Positions 24,582 to 34,436 are shown, numbered from the stretch's first letter. The stretch: 64,000 bases of DNA from Poriferisodalis sp965226645 (GCA_965226645.1 CBDDDL010000002.1:558001-622000); one strand, 5' to 3'. The notes: a model not told the origin generated them from the letters alone. Numbers and translations: made by a program.

Positions 24582-27158
24582 CTATTCGTCCGCAATGGCG
24601 GCGAGCACGTTCATCCTGCTCGCTCGGAACGCGGGGAACAGCGCTGCGATCAGCCCGAACACCAGTGACAGCGCCAAGAAGACGACAAGCCACACGATCG
24701 GGACTGCCACGGTGCCGATGATGTCGTCGGGGATCGCGGCGATCGTGGCAACGCCGAATGCCAAGCCGAGGACCAGGCCGACAAGCGCCCCGTACAGGGC
24801 GACCGCGACGGCTTCCCATCGAATCATTCGGCGGAGCTGGCGGCCGGTCATGCCGACTGCGCGCATCAACCCGATCTCACGGGTGCGTTCGAACACCGAC
24901 AGCGTCAACGTGTTGACGATGCCGATCAGCGCGATGAGAAGCGCAAACCCCAAGAACACCGTGGAAATCACGAGCACCGTGTTGAGATTCGACTCGATGC
25001 CGGCCTGGAATTCCTGGCGGTCGTCGACGTCGGCTTGCGGATAGGTCTCGAGCACCCGGTCGACCGCTGCCCTGGCGGCTTCGGGATCGTCGATCGTGGT
25101 CGCCACCAGCAAGATGTCGTCGAACGATGTCGTCGACACCTCGGCGTACAGCGACTGGTCGATGATCCAGTCGCTCCACAGTGCGTTTCGGGTGAAGACG
25201 GCCTCCACCGAGACCACTCTTTCGTCACCGCTCACGAAGCCCAGCACGACCTCGTCGCCGATGTCGAGGCCGTAGTCGGCAGCAGCATCTTCATGGATCA
25301 GCACGCCCGCCGCAGGGTCGAAACCGCCGAGCGAGCCGGCGGTGATGTCGAGGTCGGCGACCGCGGCCAGTCCTGCCACGTCGACCGCCGTCACATCGGT
25401 GATGAGTTCGGTGACGATCCCGTCGACGTCACTCAGTCCCGCAAGCTCTACCCGGTCAAAATCGAATCCGACGACCGTGCCGAGGCCTGCTGCACGAAGC
25501 TCGGAGCCAGCGGGCTTGGGCAGACCGGCTTGGGTGTTGGCGGTAATGACGAAGTCGGCCGTCACTGCCGTGCTGAACCGCTCGCCGAACGACACCTTCA
25601 GCGACTCCGCCATCACTGCGACCATCGTCACCAGCGACAGGCCGATCGTCAGCGCGACCGCCGTGGCCGCCGTGCGCCGAGGATTGCGCATCGCATTGTT
25701 GCGTGCGAGCTGGCCGGGCGTGCCGAACCTCCAGGGCAATGGCCGGGAAATGGCACCGACGATGGCTCCGGCCACCAACGGGCTGAGCACAGCCACCGCA
25801 ATGAAGACGATCGCGCCGCCGGCGGCGAGGGTGATCAGTTGAGGCGTTGCACTGTCGAAGTCACCGAACAGTGCCAATCCGGTGAGCGCCAGGCCCGCTG
25901 CCAACAACAGCCCCCCGACGACGGGGCGCATCACGCCGCCCTGCCGGGATGTGGTGGCGTATTCCTCCTGCAGGCCGGCCATCGGCGAGATCCGCGAGGC
26001 CTTGATGGCGGGTACCAGCGAAGCCGCCACGGTGAAGCCGATGCCCACGACGGCTGCCCAGATCACCGTGCGGAGGCTGAGCGGCAACGATCCCGACGGC
26101 AGCCCTGCGGCGAACGTCGAGAAGATTGCACGTATCCCCAGCGCACCCGCCATGCCTAGCCCGAGGCCCACGACCGAAGCGACGACGCCGATGGCCAGCG
26201 ACTCGGTCAGCACCGACCTGCGGATCTGCCGAGGCGTCGCACCGACGGCCCGCAGCAGCGACAGCTCTCGAATCCGCTGGCCCAGCACGATGTTGAACGT
26301 GTTCGAGATGATGAACGCGCTGACGAACAGCACCACGAAGGCGAACGCCAGGAGAATTGTCTGCAGCGGCCCGATGAAGGTCTCGAAGGCGTCGCTGAAC
26401 TCTTCGGTGGCGTCGGCGGCGCTGATGATCTCTACGCCGTCGGGCAGCACGGCAGCGAGCTGTTGTTCGGCCGCTGCGAGGTCTGTTCCTGGTTCGACAC
26501 GCACGCCGATCTGGTCGAACTCGTCGCCGTAGCCGAGGACTTCCTGTGCCGTCTGCTTGTCGAACAGCGAGAACGTCGCGCCGGCGCCCGCATTGTCTGG
26601 GAAGCCGAACTGCATCGTGCCGGTCAGCGTGAACGTGCGAGGCCCCGTCGGCGTGATGACTTCGTAGTCGCGGCCGAGCTCGAAGTCGTAGTCGGCGACA
26701 GTGCCCACGTCGAGCGCAAATTCCGTCATCCCGACCGGTCGCTCGCCGGTGATCAGAAAGAACTGCGAGATCTGTTCGTCGACGGTCCAGTTCGAACCAG
26801 CGACGGGCGGCCCGAACGAGGTGACCGCCACGCCGCTGCCGTCGACAGGAATGACGCCGTCCACGAAGAATCCGCCTTCTGCCGCGGCGACGCCTTCAAC
26901 TGCGAGGACACGCTCAACCAGACTCTCGGGCACGGGCGGCGGGATGCCCTCGGTGAGGTCACCGAAGGCCAGCTGTCCTCGGATCGTGAACTCTGTGCCG
27001 GTGTTGATGTCCTCGGCGAGATCGCCGAACGTGCCACGCAGCGAATCGGCGGTCACGAACGCTGCGACGACGAACGCGACGCCGATCATGATGGTGCTCG
27101 CGGTGAGCGCGAACCGGATTTTGTTGGCCAGAAGCGACTTCAGGCCCAGGCGCAGCAT
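24582..27158 (-). CDS. ABC transporter permease, FtsX/MacB family (copy 1)
   Basis: An 858-residue permease with the same plan as its neighbour: N-terminal helix from MLRLGLKSLLANKIRFALT, a large external domain, an FtsX domain with RIRELSLLRAVGATPRQIRRSVLTESL, a central helix cluster, a second external domain and a final FtsX domain with RTREIGLMRAVGMTGRQLRRMIRWEA. It is 48 bp upstream of the second permease and 28 bp downstream of the ATPase gene, so one transcript is likely. Substrate unknown. Confidence 0.93.
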   Translation of the reverse strand: MLRLGLKSLLANKIRFALTASTIMIGVAFVVAAFVTADSLRGTFGDLAEDINTGTEFTIRGQLAFGDLTEGIPPPVPESLVERVLAVEGVAAAEGGFFVDGVIPVDGSGVAVTSFGPPVAGSNWTVDEQISQFFLITGERPVGMTEFALDVGTVADYDFELGRDYEVITPTGPRTFTLTGTMQFGFPDNAGAGATFSLFDKQTAQEVLGYGDEFDQIGVRVEPGTDLAAAEQQLAAVLPDGVEIISAADATEEFSDAFETFIGPLQTILLAFAFVVLFVSAFIISNTFNIVLGQRIRELSLLRAVGATPRQIRRSVLTESLAIGVVASVVGLGLGMAGALGIRAIFSTFAAGLPSGSLPLSLRTVIWAAVVGIGFTVAASLVPAIKASRISPMAGLQEEYATTSRQGGVMRPVVGGLLLAAGLALTGLALFGDFDSATPQLITLAAGGAIVFIAVAVLSPLVAGAIVGAISRPLPWRFGTPGQLARNNAMRNPRRTAATAVALTIGLSLVTMVAVMAESLKVSFGERFSTAVTADFVITANTQAGLPKPAGSELRAAGLGTVVGFDFDRVELAGLSDVDGIVTELITDVTAVDVAGLAAVADLDITAGSLGGFDPAAGVLIHEDAAADYGLDIGDEVVLGFVSGDERVVSVEAVFTRNALWSDWIIDQSLYAEVSTTSFDDILLVATTIDDPEAARAAVDRVLETYPQADVDDRQEFQAGIESNLNTVLVISTVFLGFALLIALIGIVNTLTLSVFERTREIGLMRAVGMTGRQLRRMIRWEAVAVALYGALVGLVLGLAFGVATIAAIPDDIIGTVAVPIVWLVVFLALSLVFGLIAALFPAFRASRMNVLAAIADE

Positions 27159-27186
27159 GGCGACAGCTCGTCTCTTGCGACGCCGG

Positions 27187-27933
27187 TCAGGCGCCGAGTT
27201 GGTTCATGTGCGCGCGGATGCGCTCCGGTGTCGGGTCGGCGAGCTCGTCCACGATCTTGCCGTCGACGAGGAACACCACCCGGTCGGCGTAGGAAGCGGA
27301 CACCGCGTCGTGGGTGACCATCACCACGGTCTGACCCATCTCGGTCACGGCCCGCTTCACAAAGCTCAGGATTTCCGCGCTGGTGTTGGAGTCGAGGTTG
27401 CCGGTCGGCTCGTCGGCGAAGATGATCTGCGGCCGCCCGGCCAGCGCACGAGCCACGGCGACCCGCTGCTGCTGGCCGCCTGACAGTTCGTTGGGACGGT
27501 GGCGCACCCGGTCGGCAAGGCCGGTGGCGTCGACGACCTCGTCGATCCATTCGCTGTCGCCTTTGGATCCGGCGAGGTCCATCGGCAACGTGATGTTCTC
27601 GATCGCCGACAGGGTCGGCACCAGGTTGAACGCCTGGAAGACGAATCCGACGGCGTCACGACGCAGCAACGTCAGGTCGCGCTCGGACAGCTGAGACAGA
27701 TCGACATCACCGATGAGGACCTGACCCGAGGTCACCGTGTCGAGCCCGGCCATGCAGTGCATCAGCGTGGACTTGCCCGAGCCGGACGGGCCCATGATTG
27801 CCGTGAAGCGGCCTTGTTCGAACGTCACGTCGATGGCGTCGAGGGCGCGCACGGCGGTGTCACCCGAGCCATAGATCTTCGATGCCGCAACGGCGCGAGC
27901 CGCGGCGTGAATGGGCGGAGCTTGCACTGTCAC
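27187..27933 (-). CDS. ABC transporter ATP-binding protein, LolD/MacB type
   Basis: 248 residues from GTG 27933, preferred because GGAGG lies four bases upstream; the GTG at 27927 is an alternative and the ATG at 27966 has no ribosome site. Walker A is GPSGSGKST, Q-loop FVFQAFNLVPTL, signature LSGGQQQRVAVARAL, Walker B IIFADEPTGNLDS, and H-loop VMVTHD. The NLDS after Walker B is typical of MacB/LolD/FtsE ATPases that work with FtsX-like permeases, as encoded downstream. Confidence 0.95.
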   Translation of the reverse strand: MTVQAPPIHAAARAVAASKIYGSGDTAVRALDAIDVTFEQGRFTAIMGPSGSGKSTLMHCMAGLDTVTSGQVLIGDVDLSQLSERDLTLLRRDAVGFVFQAFNLVPTLSAIENITLPMDLAGSKGDSEWIDEVVDATGLADRVRHRPNELSGGQQQRVAVARALAGRPQIIFADEPTGNLDSNTSAEILSFVKRAVTEMGQTVVMVTHDAVSASYADRVVFLVDGKIVDELADPTPERIRAHMNQLGA

Positions 27934-28006
27934 AGAGCCTCCAGAGGGTCGCCAACCGACCGGCAACTCTACGGACGTGGCCCCTCTGCGAATGTTCAGA
28001 TATTTC

Positions 28007-28104
28007 TCAGGTTCGAAGGGTGGGGCCCTTGTAGCCGGGGGTGAAGCCGTTGGCGAGGAGGGTCTCGTGCAGTGGATGATCGGCTGCGGGGACAGCGTCG
28101 ATGC
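28007..28104. repeat. 98-bp copy A of the lhr gene 3' end
   Basis: Matches 29040-29137 with four mismatches in 98 bp (about 96%). The original is the end of the lhr reading frame with its stop. Copy A is a detached fragment without upstream coding sequence, lying beyond the toxin-antitoxin-like pair and before the ABC operon. Together the two copies flank a ~935-bp segment. Confidence 0.93.
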
Positions 28105-28122
28105 TCTCCCAACGCCGAACTG

Positions 28123-28483
28123 CTATAGCCAGTGAGGACCTGGGTAGGGCTCGGGATTATCCAGTGACCATCGATGGAGAGCATCGGCCAAGTTGTTCGG
28201 CAAGGCGCCCCGACGTCCAAGACGATTCTTGTGGACAACGACCACCGGAACTGTGGCTCTGCCGGATGAGAGTTCCCGATTGACAATTCGCGCGAAGTCC
28301 CGTCGATCCTCCGTCACGATCCTCCGTCACGATCGTCCGGCTTTGCTCGAACGCAACGCGGTACACCTCGATGTCGCGAGCGGACCGCAACCCGATGTCC
28401 GCGACGCTTACGGCATCGTGACCTCGCGCGTTTAGGGCGGCGACGGCTGCGCGTGGCAGCATTTCGTCAAGCAGCCACCGCAT
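28123..28483 (-). pseudogene. DUF5615 PIN-like toxin gene with frameshift
   Basis: The first part reads MRWLLDEMLPRAAVAALNARGHDAVSVADIG and continues to TIVTEDR, the start of a DUF5615 PIN-like protein with its early acidic residues (LLDEML) and the DIGL block. After a 13-bp tandem duplication (28305-28330) the frame changes; the frame one base over continues with RDFARIVNRELSSGRATVPVVVVH to the stop at 28123. Removing one 13-bp unit restores a single frame of about 115 residues, the normal family length. As written, the product is a hybrid tail and probably inactive. It follows the DUF433 gene by 31 bp. Confidence 0.8.
28305..28330. repeat. 13-bp tandem duplication in the PIN-like gene
   Basis: GATCCTCCGTCAC is present twice in a row (28305-28317, 28318-28330). 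Thirteen is not a multiple of three, so the second unit shifts the reading frame of the DUF5615 gene. Confidence 0.93.
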
Positions 28484-28514
28484 TGCTCGATCAGAGACTC
28501 AGGAATCCGGCGGT

Positions 28515-28988
28515 TCAGGCTGGCAGAGCAGTTGCGCGCTGCGGCTTGGCGAATTGAGCGGCCTGTCCCAGAGCAATGGCCTGATCGCGTTCGGCAATCA
28601 TCTCGTCGATGAGCTGGACCGCGGCGAGATCCTCGGCGATCATTTGCTCGATCTCGTCTGGATACACCTCGTAGAATTGAACTGCAAGGTTGACTTGGCG
28701 TGAGTGCAGGTCCGACTCGATGCAGACCGTGTCGACTGGGTCGTATTCGTCCGCAGGCACTTCGCGTAGAGCCCGAATCACCTGCCAGACGTCTGGGCCT
28801 CCCGTCAGGCTGGCTCGACGCCCGGCCGTTCCGTCCATGTAGACGATTCCGGGGAACTGCCGGGCCTTCAAGCCCTCGTCGATGAGCGAGGCAGCCAACG
28901 CTGGAGTCTGCAGCCCGCTGGCCTCGCTCGCGGCTTCGAGACGCGCAGCCAGCTCATCAGAGACCGGAATGGACTCGGCACGTGTCAC
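28515..28988 (-). CDS. DUF433 protein, probable antitoxin
   Basis: 157 residues from GTG 28988. A ribbon-helix-helix-like start (ESIPVSDELAARLEAASEASGLQTPALAASLIDEGLKARQFPG) precedes the DUF433 region GIVYMDGTAGRRASLTGGPDVWQVIRALREV. DUF433 genes commonly lie next to DUF5615 PIN-like genes and are predicted antitoxins; here the DUF5615 gene follows directly. The C-terminal helix (EIEQMIAEDLAAVQLIDEMIAERDQAIALG) could wrap the toxin. The reading frame is intact although its partner is broken. Confidence 0.8.
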   Translation of the reverse strand: MTRAESIPVSDELAARLEAASEASGLQTPALAASLIDEGLKARQFPGIVYMDGTAGRRASLTGGPDVWQVIRALREVPADEYDPVDTVCIESDLHSRQVNLAVQFYEVYPDEIEQMIAEDLAAVQLIDEMIAERDQAIALGQAAQFAKPQRATALPA

Positions 28989-29039
28989 GACTACAAGCGT
29001 ATTCCTTCCCTAAACCCAGCCTCTAACAGTTTTCTGCGA

Positions 29040-29137
29040 TCAGGTTCGAAGAGTGGGGCCCTTGTAGCCGGGGGTGAAGCCGTTGGCGAGCAGGGTCTCG
29101 TGCAGTGGGTGGTCGGCTGCGGGGACAGCGTCGATGC
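29040..29137. repeat. 98-bp copy B, the in-place lhr 3' end
   Basis: This copy is continuous with the lhr reading frame and includes its stop codon at 29040-29042. Its partner is at 28007-28104. The right boundary of the match falls inside the gene at codon-neutral sequence; the left boundary is the stop codon. Confidence 0.93.
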
Positions 29138-32100
29138 GGGCCAGCTCGACCTTGCGGATTCGACCGCTGGCGAGTGCGGACCGCAACGCCGTAATCCATC
29201 GGAGATCGGCGACTGTCGTCTCGAACGTGTGAAGGGTGCGCCCGCCGCGGTCGAGGACTGCGAGCGGGACACCGTCGGCGAGCACCACCTGGGTTCCTGC
29301 GCTTCGACTGGGGCGGCCATCGCACGGCGGCCAGCTGAGCGCAGCGCCGTAGGGCTGCGCGGGATCGGTTGCCGACAGCACCACTACGCCGGCTTCGGGG
29401 CCATCTGGGGGTCGCGACTGCGCGCTCATCGGAGCCGACGGAGGCTGCGCGCTTGGCGAGGGCCGCTCGCGGTGGTCCCTCAGCCGCTCCACTGCGGCGG
29501 CTGTCGCGAACTGGGCCCCGCCGAGGCCTTCCACGAAGTGCCCCCGGCGGACGCTGCCGCGCTCTTCGAGGGCGCGGAGAATGCCGTACGCGGCCGCGAA
29601 GCCGCCTGGGTGGCCCTCGGCGAGCACTCCGGGGCGAGTGACGATGCCGTGGCGTTCGAGCAGGGCCAGCGCTGCGCTGTGCGCCCGCTCGGTGGGCGTC
29701 GGCGCAGGCTCAAGCAGCAGTGCCACCAGGGACCAGCGTCCCGCGACGGTGGGAGGCCCCCCGGCGCGCAGGCGGCCCGGGCGAGGTCGGCGGGCCGATC
29801 CCGGCACTGGACCCGAGCGCGTCAGCACACCGGGCCGCCGGGCTCTCGGTGCATGGCGGCTGCGCGCACCCGCCGACTTGGGGGCACGACGTTTGCGGGG
29901 GCCGAGGCCGCGCAGCGGAGCGAAGGTGTCGTTGGTGACGAGCCCGGCCCACACCAGATCCCACAACGCCGTGAGCACCCGGGCGGTGAATTCCGGACTG
30001 GTCGCCGAGAGTCCCTGAAGCGATCCGGCGTGGGAGTCCGAGTCGTCTCCGGCGTCATCGCGCAGCGCCAGGGCCGCAGCTGCGAACAGGTCGGGCCAGA
30101 ACGCTGCCCCTCGCTGGGCGAGGTGGTTCAGCACGGCCTGCGAGATGGGGTCCGGGCTTCTCGCATCACCGTCGTCGGCCTCGAGCTCGGATGGCGGGCT
30201 GGGAGCTGAGCTGGGCGGCGGTGCCAGCATCGCGATCTCGTCTCGCCAGAACAGGCGCACGCGTCCGTCGTTGGGCCCGAGCGCGCCGGCGCCCATCCAC
30301 ACCAGGTCGCCACCCGAGATGAGGGCGTCGAGATCGGCCGGGCTGTAGTGGCGCACACGCGCCGACAGCACGTCGGTTTCGAGCGTGGAGGCCACCAGCG
30401 GCGCGCCCGCCAACTGCGTTATGGCATCGGCCAGCCCGTCAGGTCCGCCGCGGGGTCGGTCGACGCTGTGCCATGCACACAGGAACCGTGCGTAGGCATC
30501 GGGCTCGACGGGCTCGACCTCGCGGCGCAGGCGGGCCAGCGAGCGCCGGCGCACCGATCGCAGCACCGCGACGTCGCACCACTCGGTGCCGGTGCCGTCA
30601 GGCCGGAATGCGCCCCGAGTGAGGCGGCCGGCTGCTTCGAGCCGGTGCAGCGACGCTGTGACTCGGCTCTGAGGCACTCCGAGGCGGGCAGCCGGCGCAT
30701 CGGCGGTGAACGGCACATGCGTGGAGGCGAAGCGGGCCACAAGCTCGTCAAGCGGATCGGCTGCGGCTGCGGCATCGGGTGATGGCGTCCACGACATCAA
30801 CGACGCGGGAAGGCCTTCGGGCAACGCACAGCCCAGCGCATCACGGCAGCGAGCCGCGTCCTCGACCGCGATGAAGCGGGTCTCGTCCGCGATTCGCACC
30901 TCGGCGACTCGGCGCTGCGCGATCAGTTCGGCCAGCCAGTCCTGTCCCGGCGGCGAGCTGGGCACCGACGCTCTGCTTGGTGGATCGGGGTCTGTGGGCT
31001 CGCGTTCGGTTGGTTCGCCACCTGTCGGGTCGACACCCGCCGGCGCGGCAGGCCCAGTCTCGGCAGGCGCAGGTTCGGCAGGCGCAGGTTCGGCAGGCGC
31101 AGGTTCGGCAGCCGCCTGTTCGCACCGGTGCGACACTTCGGCAGCGGTGAGATCACCGACGCGGGCGAATACGTCGGCCAGCTCATCGACGCTGCGAGCG
31201 CGGCGACCGTCGGCCAGCCGCTGCAGCTCGAGTTCGAGCTCGGCCAGCACTTCGGCATCGAGCAGCTCGCGCAGCTCTTCGGTGCCCAGCAGATCGGCGA
31301 GCAGCTCGCGATCCAGCGAGAGGGCCGCGGCGCGTCGCTCGGCCAGCGGCGCATCGCCGCCGTACATGTAGACCGAGATCCAGTCGAACAGCAGGCTCTG
31401 CGCCATGGGCGACGCGCCATCGGTGTCGACGGTGACCATGCGGATCTTGCGAGACGCAATGTCGCTCAGCACCTCAGCGAGCGCCGGTACGTCGAAGACT
31501 TCCTGCAGGCACTCGCGCGATGTCTCGAGCAGCATCGGGAAGCTCGGGTATTTCGCCGCCACCTCCAGCAGGCCCGCCGAGCGCTGTCGCTGCTGCCACA
31601 GCGGAACGCGTTCACCGGGCCGGCGGCGCGGCAGCAGCAGCGCCCTGCCCGCCACCTCCCTGAACCGGGACGCGAACAGCGCCGTGGAAGGCAAGTGGGC
31701 GACGATGGCGTCACGAACCTCGTCAGGGTCGAGCGCCACGTCGGTGCCGTCGAGGCGAGGCCCGCCCAGGCCGGAGGCATCGCGGGATGGCGAATCCCAT
31801 GCCGACCCGTTCCCCGCTGGGCCGCCGTCGTGCCAATCGTCGGGTGACCAGACGTCTGGCAGGCGCAGCACGATGCCGTCGTCGCTCCACAGCAGCTCAA
31901 CTGGAGCGTCGCCAGCGACGGCGGGATCCTGTGCGAACTTCGCCTGCAAGGCGATGCCCCACGGCGCATGGACCCTGGCGCCGAACGGCGTCAGGATGCA
32001 CACACGCCAGTCGCCGATCTCGTCCCGGAACCGCTCGACCACGATCGTGCGATCGTCGGGCACCACGCCCGTCGCGGCACGCTGCGCATCGAGATACCGC

Positions 32101-34367
32101 AGGACGTTCACCGCTGCGGTGCGGTCCAGGCAGTGTGCGCGCTGCAATCGTTCGACCAGACGGGCCGTGGTGCTGAGTTTGGACGCGGCATCAGTGGAAG
32201 ATGACCCAGCATCGAGGCGCGTCAGATCGGCCTCGGCATCGAGGCGCGTTAGCCCAGTCTCGGCATCGAGGCGCGTCAATTCAGCCTCGAGGTTTGCGGG
32301 CAGCTCGTCGGCGACGGAGCGAATGAATGCACCGACGGCGCGGCCGAGTTCGAGCGGACGGCCGGGCCCGTCGCCGTGCCAGAACGGCATCTTGCCCGGC
32401 TCGCCAGGTGCGGGCGTGACCACGACGCGCTCGTGGGTGATCTCGACGATCCTCCAGGTGGATGCTCCCAGCAGGAACGTCTCCCCCACGCGCGCCTCGT
32501 ACACCATTTCCTCGTCGAGCTCGCCGACCCGCGAGCCGTCGGTGGTGAACACGGCGTACAGACCCCGGTCCGGAATGGTGCCGGCGTTGGTGACTGCCAG
32601 ACGTCCGGCACCCTGACGGGCCCGCAGCATTCCCGCCGTGCGATCCCACACGATGCGAGGCCGCAGCTCACGGAACTCCTCGGAGGGATAGCGGCCCGCG
32701 AGCAGGTCGAGCACGGACGTGAACACTTCGGGGCTGAGCTGCTCATACGGTGCAGCGCGGCGCACGACGGCCAGCAGGTCGGCCACCGCCCAGTCGTCGA
32801 CTGCGACCATCGCGACGATCTGCTGGGCCAGTACGTCGAGCGGCTGACGCGGGTAGTGGATCGACTCGATCTCACCCGTGTGCATCCGCTGCGCGACGAC
32901 GGCTGCCTCGACGAGATCGCCCCGGTGGCGTGGGAAGATCTTGCCGACGCTCGGCTCGCCGACTTGGTGGCCGGCGCGGCCGATCCGCTGCAGTCCCGAA
33001 GCGACCGAGCCCGGCGACGCCACCTGGATCACTAGATCCACCGCGCCCATGTCGATGCCCAGCTCCAGCGATGACGTGGCCACGATGGCGCGGACGCGGC
33101 CCGCCTTCAGATCGTCCTCGATCGCGAGCCGCTGTTCGCGGCTGAGCGAGCCGTGGTGCGCTCGAACCAGCTCGGCACCCGGCGGCGGCGAAGTGCCCTG
33201 GGCCTCAGCCGCCCGGTTCAGGCCATCGAGGTGCAGCTCGTTGAGACGTGCTGCCAATCGCTCGGCGAGGCGGCGAGCGTTCACGAAGATGATCGTGGAG
33301 CGGTGGGCCTCCACCAGCGCCAGCAGACGTGGGTGGATGGCGGGCCAGATGCTGTTGGAGTGCGTCTGGGCTGCGGGCTGCAGCTCGGTGGCTGCCGGTT
33401 CTGGCGGCGCCGCAGCGTCCGCTGGCACCGGCACTTCCAATGGCGCCGCAGTAGCCGACGACGACGCTCCCAGCGGCGCCGGCGGTGCGAAATCGTCGTC
33501 GGGATCGGCGCGTTCGGCGACGCGGCCGCCGGGGCCGGTCCCGGCACTGGCTGCGGCCAGGTCGCCCATGTCCGACACTCCGACGATCACTTCCACGTCG
33601 AGCTGCTTGGTCATGCCGACGTCGGTGATCTCGACGTGTCGATCCGCAGGCCGTTGTGGGTCGGTGCCGCCAAGGAACCGTGCGACCTCCGACATCGGCC
33701 GCTGCGTCGCCGACAGCCCGATGCGCTGGGGAGCCCCTCCGGTCTTCTCCGCAGTCAGCTCGCACAGTCGCTCCAAGGAGAGCGCGAGATGCGTGCCCCG
33801 CTTCGTCGCCGCCACCGAATGGATTTCATCGACGATGACCCATCGCACATATCGCAGCGTCTCGCGCGCCTGCGACGTCAGCATGAGGTACAGCGACTCG
33901 GGGGTCGTGATGGAGATGTCCGGCGGCCGGGTGATCAGTCGACGCCGCTCCGCCGCACTGGTGTCCCCGGTGCGCACGCCGACCGTCGGCAGATGCACCT
34001 CGATGCCGAGGCGCTCGGCCGCCAAGCTGATGCCGCGCAGCGGTGCCCGCAGGTTCTTGTCGACGTCGACCGCGAGCGCTCGCAGCGGCGAGAGGTACAG
34101 CACCCGGGTGCGCTCAGCGCGGGCGGGCTCGGGTTCGCTCATGATCCGGTCGATGGCCCACAGGAACGCAGCCAAGGTCTTGCCCGAGCCGGTGGGCGCC
34201 GCGATGAGACAGTGCTGGCCGTCGGCGATGGTGCGCCAACCCTCCACCTGGCACGGCGTCGGCGCGGCGAACGTCGTTGCGAACCACTCAGCCGTCGGCG
34301 CCGAGAACGACCCGAGCGCCGGATGCATCCGAGCGAGCACTTCGTTGTCAGCGGTCACACCAGCCAT
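29040..34367 (-). CDS. lhr: ATP-dependent helicase Lhr (large helicase-related protein)
   Basis: A 1775-residue SF2 DNA/RNA helicase, longer than the usual ~1500-1600. Walker A is APTGSGKT at 57-64, the DExH box VIVDEIHSVA, motif III-like GLSATQRPM, and motif VI ASGLQRIGRAGHQVG. The Lhr-specific core and C-terminal domain follow (ERHGIVTRPGVLAEGHPGGFAAAYGILRALE). Lhr acts in DNA repair in mycobacteria. Extra length comes from linkers made of short repeats: three 9-residue LTRLDAE units (32209-32289) and three PAEPA-type 5-residue units (31062-31106), plus an acidic insert around residues 280-330. The 3' end is duplicated beyond the TA-like pair. Confidence 0.95.
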   Translation of the reverse strand: MAGVTADNEVLARMHPALGSFSAPTAEWFATTFAAPTPCQVEGWRTIADGQHCLIAAPTGSGKTLAAFLWAIDRIMSEPEPARAERTRVLYLSPLRALAVDVDKNLRAPLRGISLAAERLGIEVHLPTVGVRTGDTSAAERRRLITRPPDISITTPESLYLMLTSQARETLRYVRWVIVDEIHSVAATKRGTHLALSLERLCELTAEKTGGAPQRIGLSATQRPMSEVARFLGGTDPQRPADRHVEITDVGMTKQLDVEVIVGVSDMGDLAAASAGTGPGGRVAERADPDDDFAPPAPLGASSSATAAPLEVPVPADAAAPPEPAATELQPAAQTHSNSIWPAIHPRLLALVEAHRSTIIFVNARRLAERLAARLNELHLDGLNRAAEAQGTSPPPGAELVRAHHGSLSREQRLAIEDDLKAGRVRAIVATSSLELGIDMGAVDLVIQVASPGSVASGLQRIGRAGHQVGEPSVGKIFPRHRGDLVEAAVVAQRMHTGEIESIHYPRQPLDVLAQQIVAMVAVDDWAVADLLAVVRRAAPYEQLSPEVFTSVLDLLAGRYPSEEFRELRPRIVWDRTAGMLRARQGAGRLAVTNAGTIPDRGLYAVFTTDGSRVGELDEEMVYEARVGETFLLGASTWRIVEITHERVVVTPAPGEPGKMPFWHGDGPGRPLELGRAVGAFIRSVADELPANLEAELTRLDAETGLTRLDAEADLTRLDAGSSSTDAASKLSTTARLVERLQRAHCLDRTAAVNVLRYLDAQRAATGVVPDDRTIVVERFRDEIGDWRVCILTPFGARVHAPWGIALQAKFAQDPAVAGDAPVELLWSDDGIVLRLPDVWSPDDWHDGGPAGNGSAWDSPSRDASGLGGPRLDGTDVALDPDEVRDAIVAHLPSTALFASRFREVAGRALLLPRRRPGERVPLWQQRQRSAGLLEVAAKYPSFPMLLETSRECLQEVFDVPALAEVLSDIASRKIRMVTVDTDGASPMAQSLLFDWISVYMYGGDAPLAERRAAALSLDRELLADLLGTEELRELLDAEVLAELELELQRLADGRRARSVDELADVFARVGDLTAAEVSHRCEQAAAEPAPAEPAPAEPAPAETGPAAPAGVDPTGGEPTEREPTDPDPPSRASVPSSPPGQDWLAELIAQRRVAEVRIADETRFIAVEDAARCRDALGCALPEGLPASLMSWTPSPDAAAAADPLDELVARFASTHVPFTADAPAARLGVPQSRVTASLHRLEAAGRLTRGAFRPDGTGTEWCDVAVLRSVRRRSLARLRREVEPVEPDAYARFLCAWHSVDRPRGGPDGLADAITQLAGAPLVASTLETDVLSARVRHYSPADLDALISGGDLVWMGAGALGPNDGRVRLFWRDEIAMLAPPPSSAPSPPSELEADDGDARSPDPISQAVLNHLAQRGAAFWPDLFAAAALALRDDAGDDSDSHAGSLQGLSATSPEFTARVLTALWDLVWAGLVTNDTFAPLRGLGPRKRRAPKSAGARSRHAPRARRPGVLTRSGPVPGSARRPRPGRLRAGGPPTVAGRWSLVALLLEPAPTPTERAHSAALALLERHGIVTRPGVLAEGHPGGFAAAYGILRALEERGSVRRGHFVEGLGGAQFATAAAVERLRDHRERPSPSAQPPSAPMSAQSRPPDGPEAGVVVLSATDPAQPYGAALSWPPCDGRPSRSAGTQVVLADGVPLAVLDRGGRTLHTFETTVADLRWITALRSALASGRIRKVELARIDAVPAADHPLHETLLANGFTPGYKGPTLRT

Positions 34368-34436
34368 CTGTGCCCTTACTACTGCGAGGCTGTGACAACC
34401 ATCCCGCTCCGCCGATGTCGGCTGGGGACGCGCGCG

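Noticed and set aside
22302..24668. 788-codon open frame on the plus strand opposite the FtsX-type permease
   Set aside because: High GC leaves the antisense frames open. The composition is Arg/His/Asp-rich without any fold, while the minus-strand frame has clear FtsX motifs.
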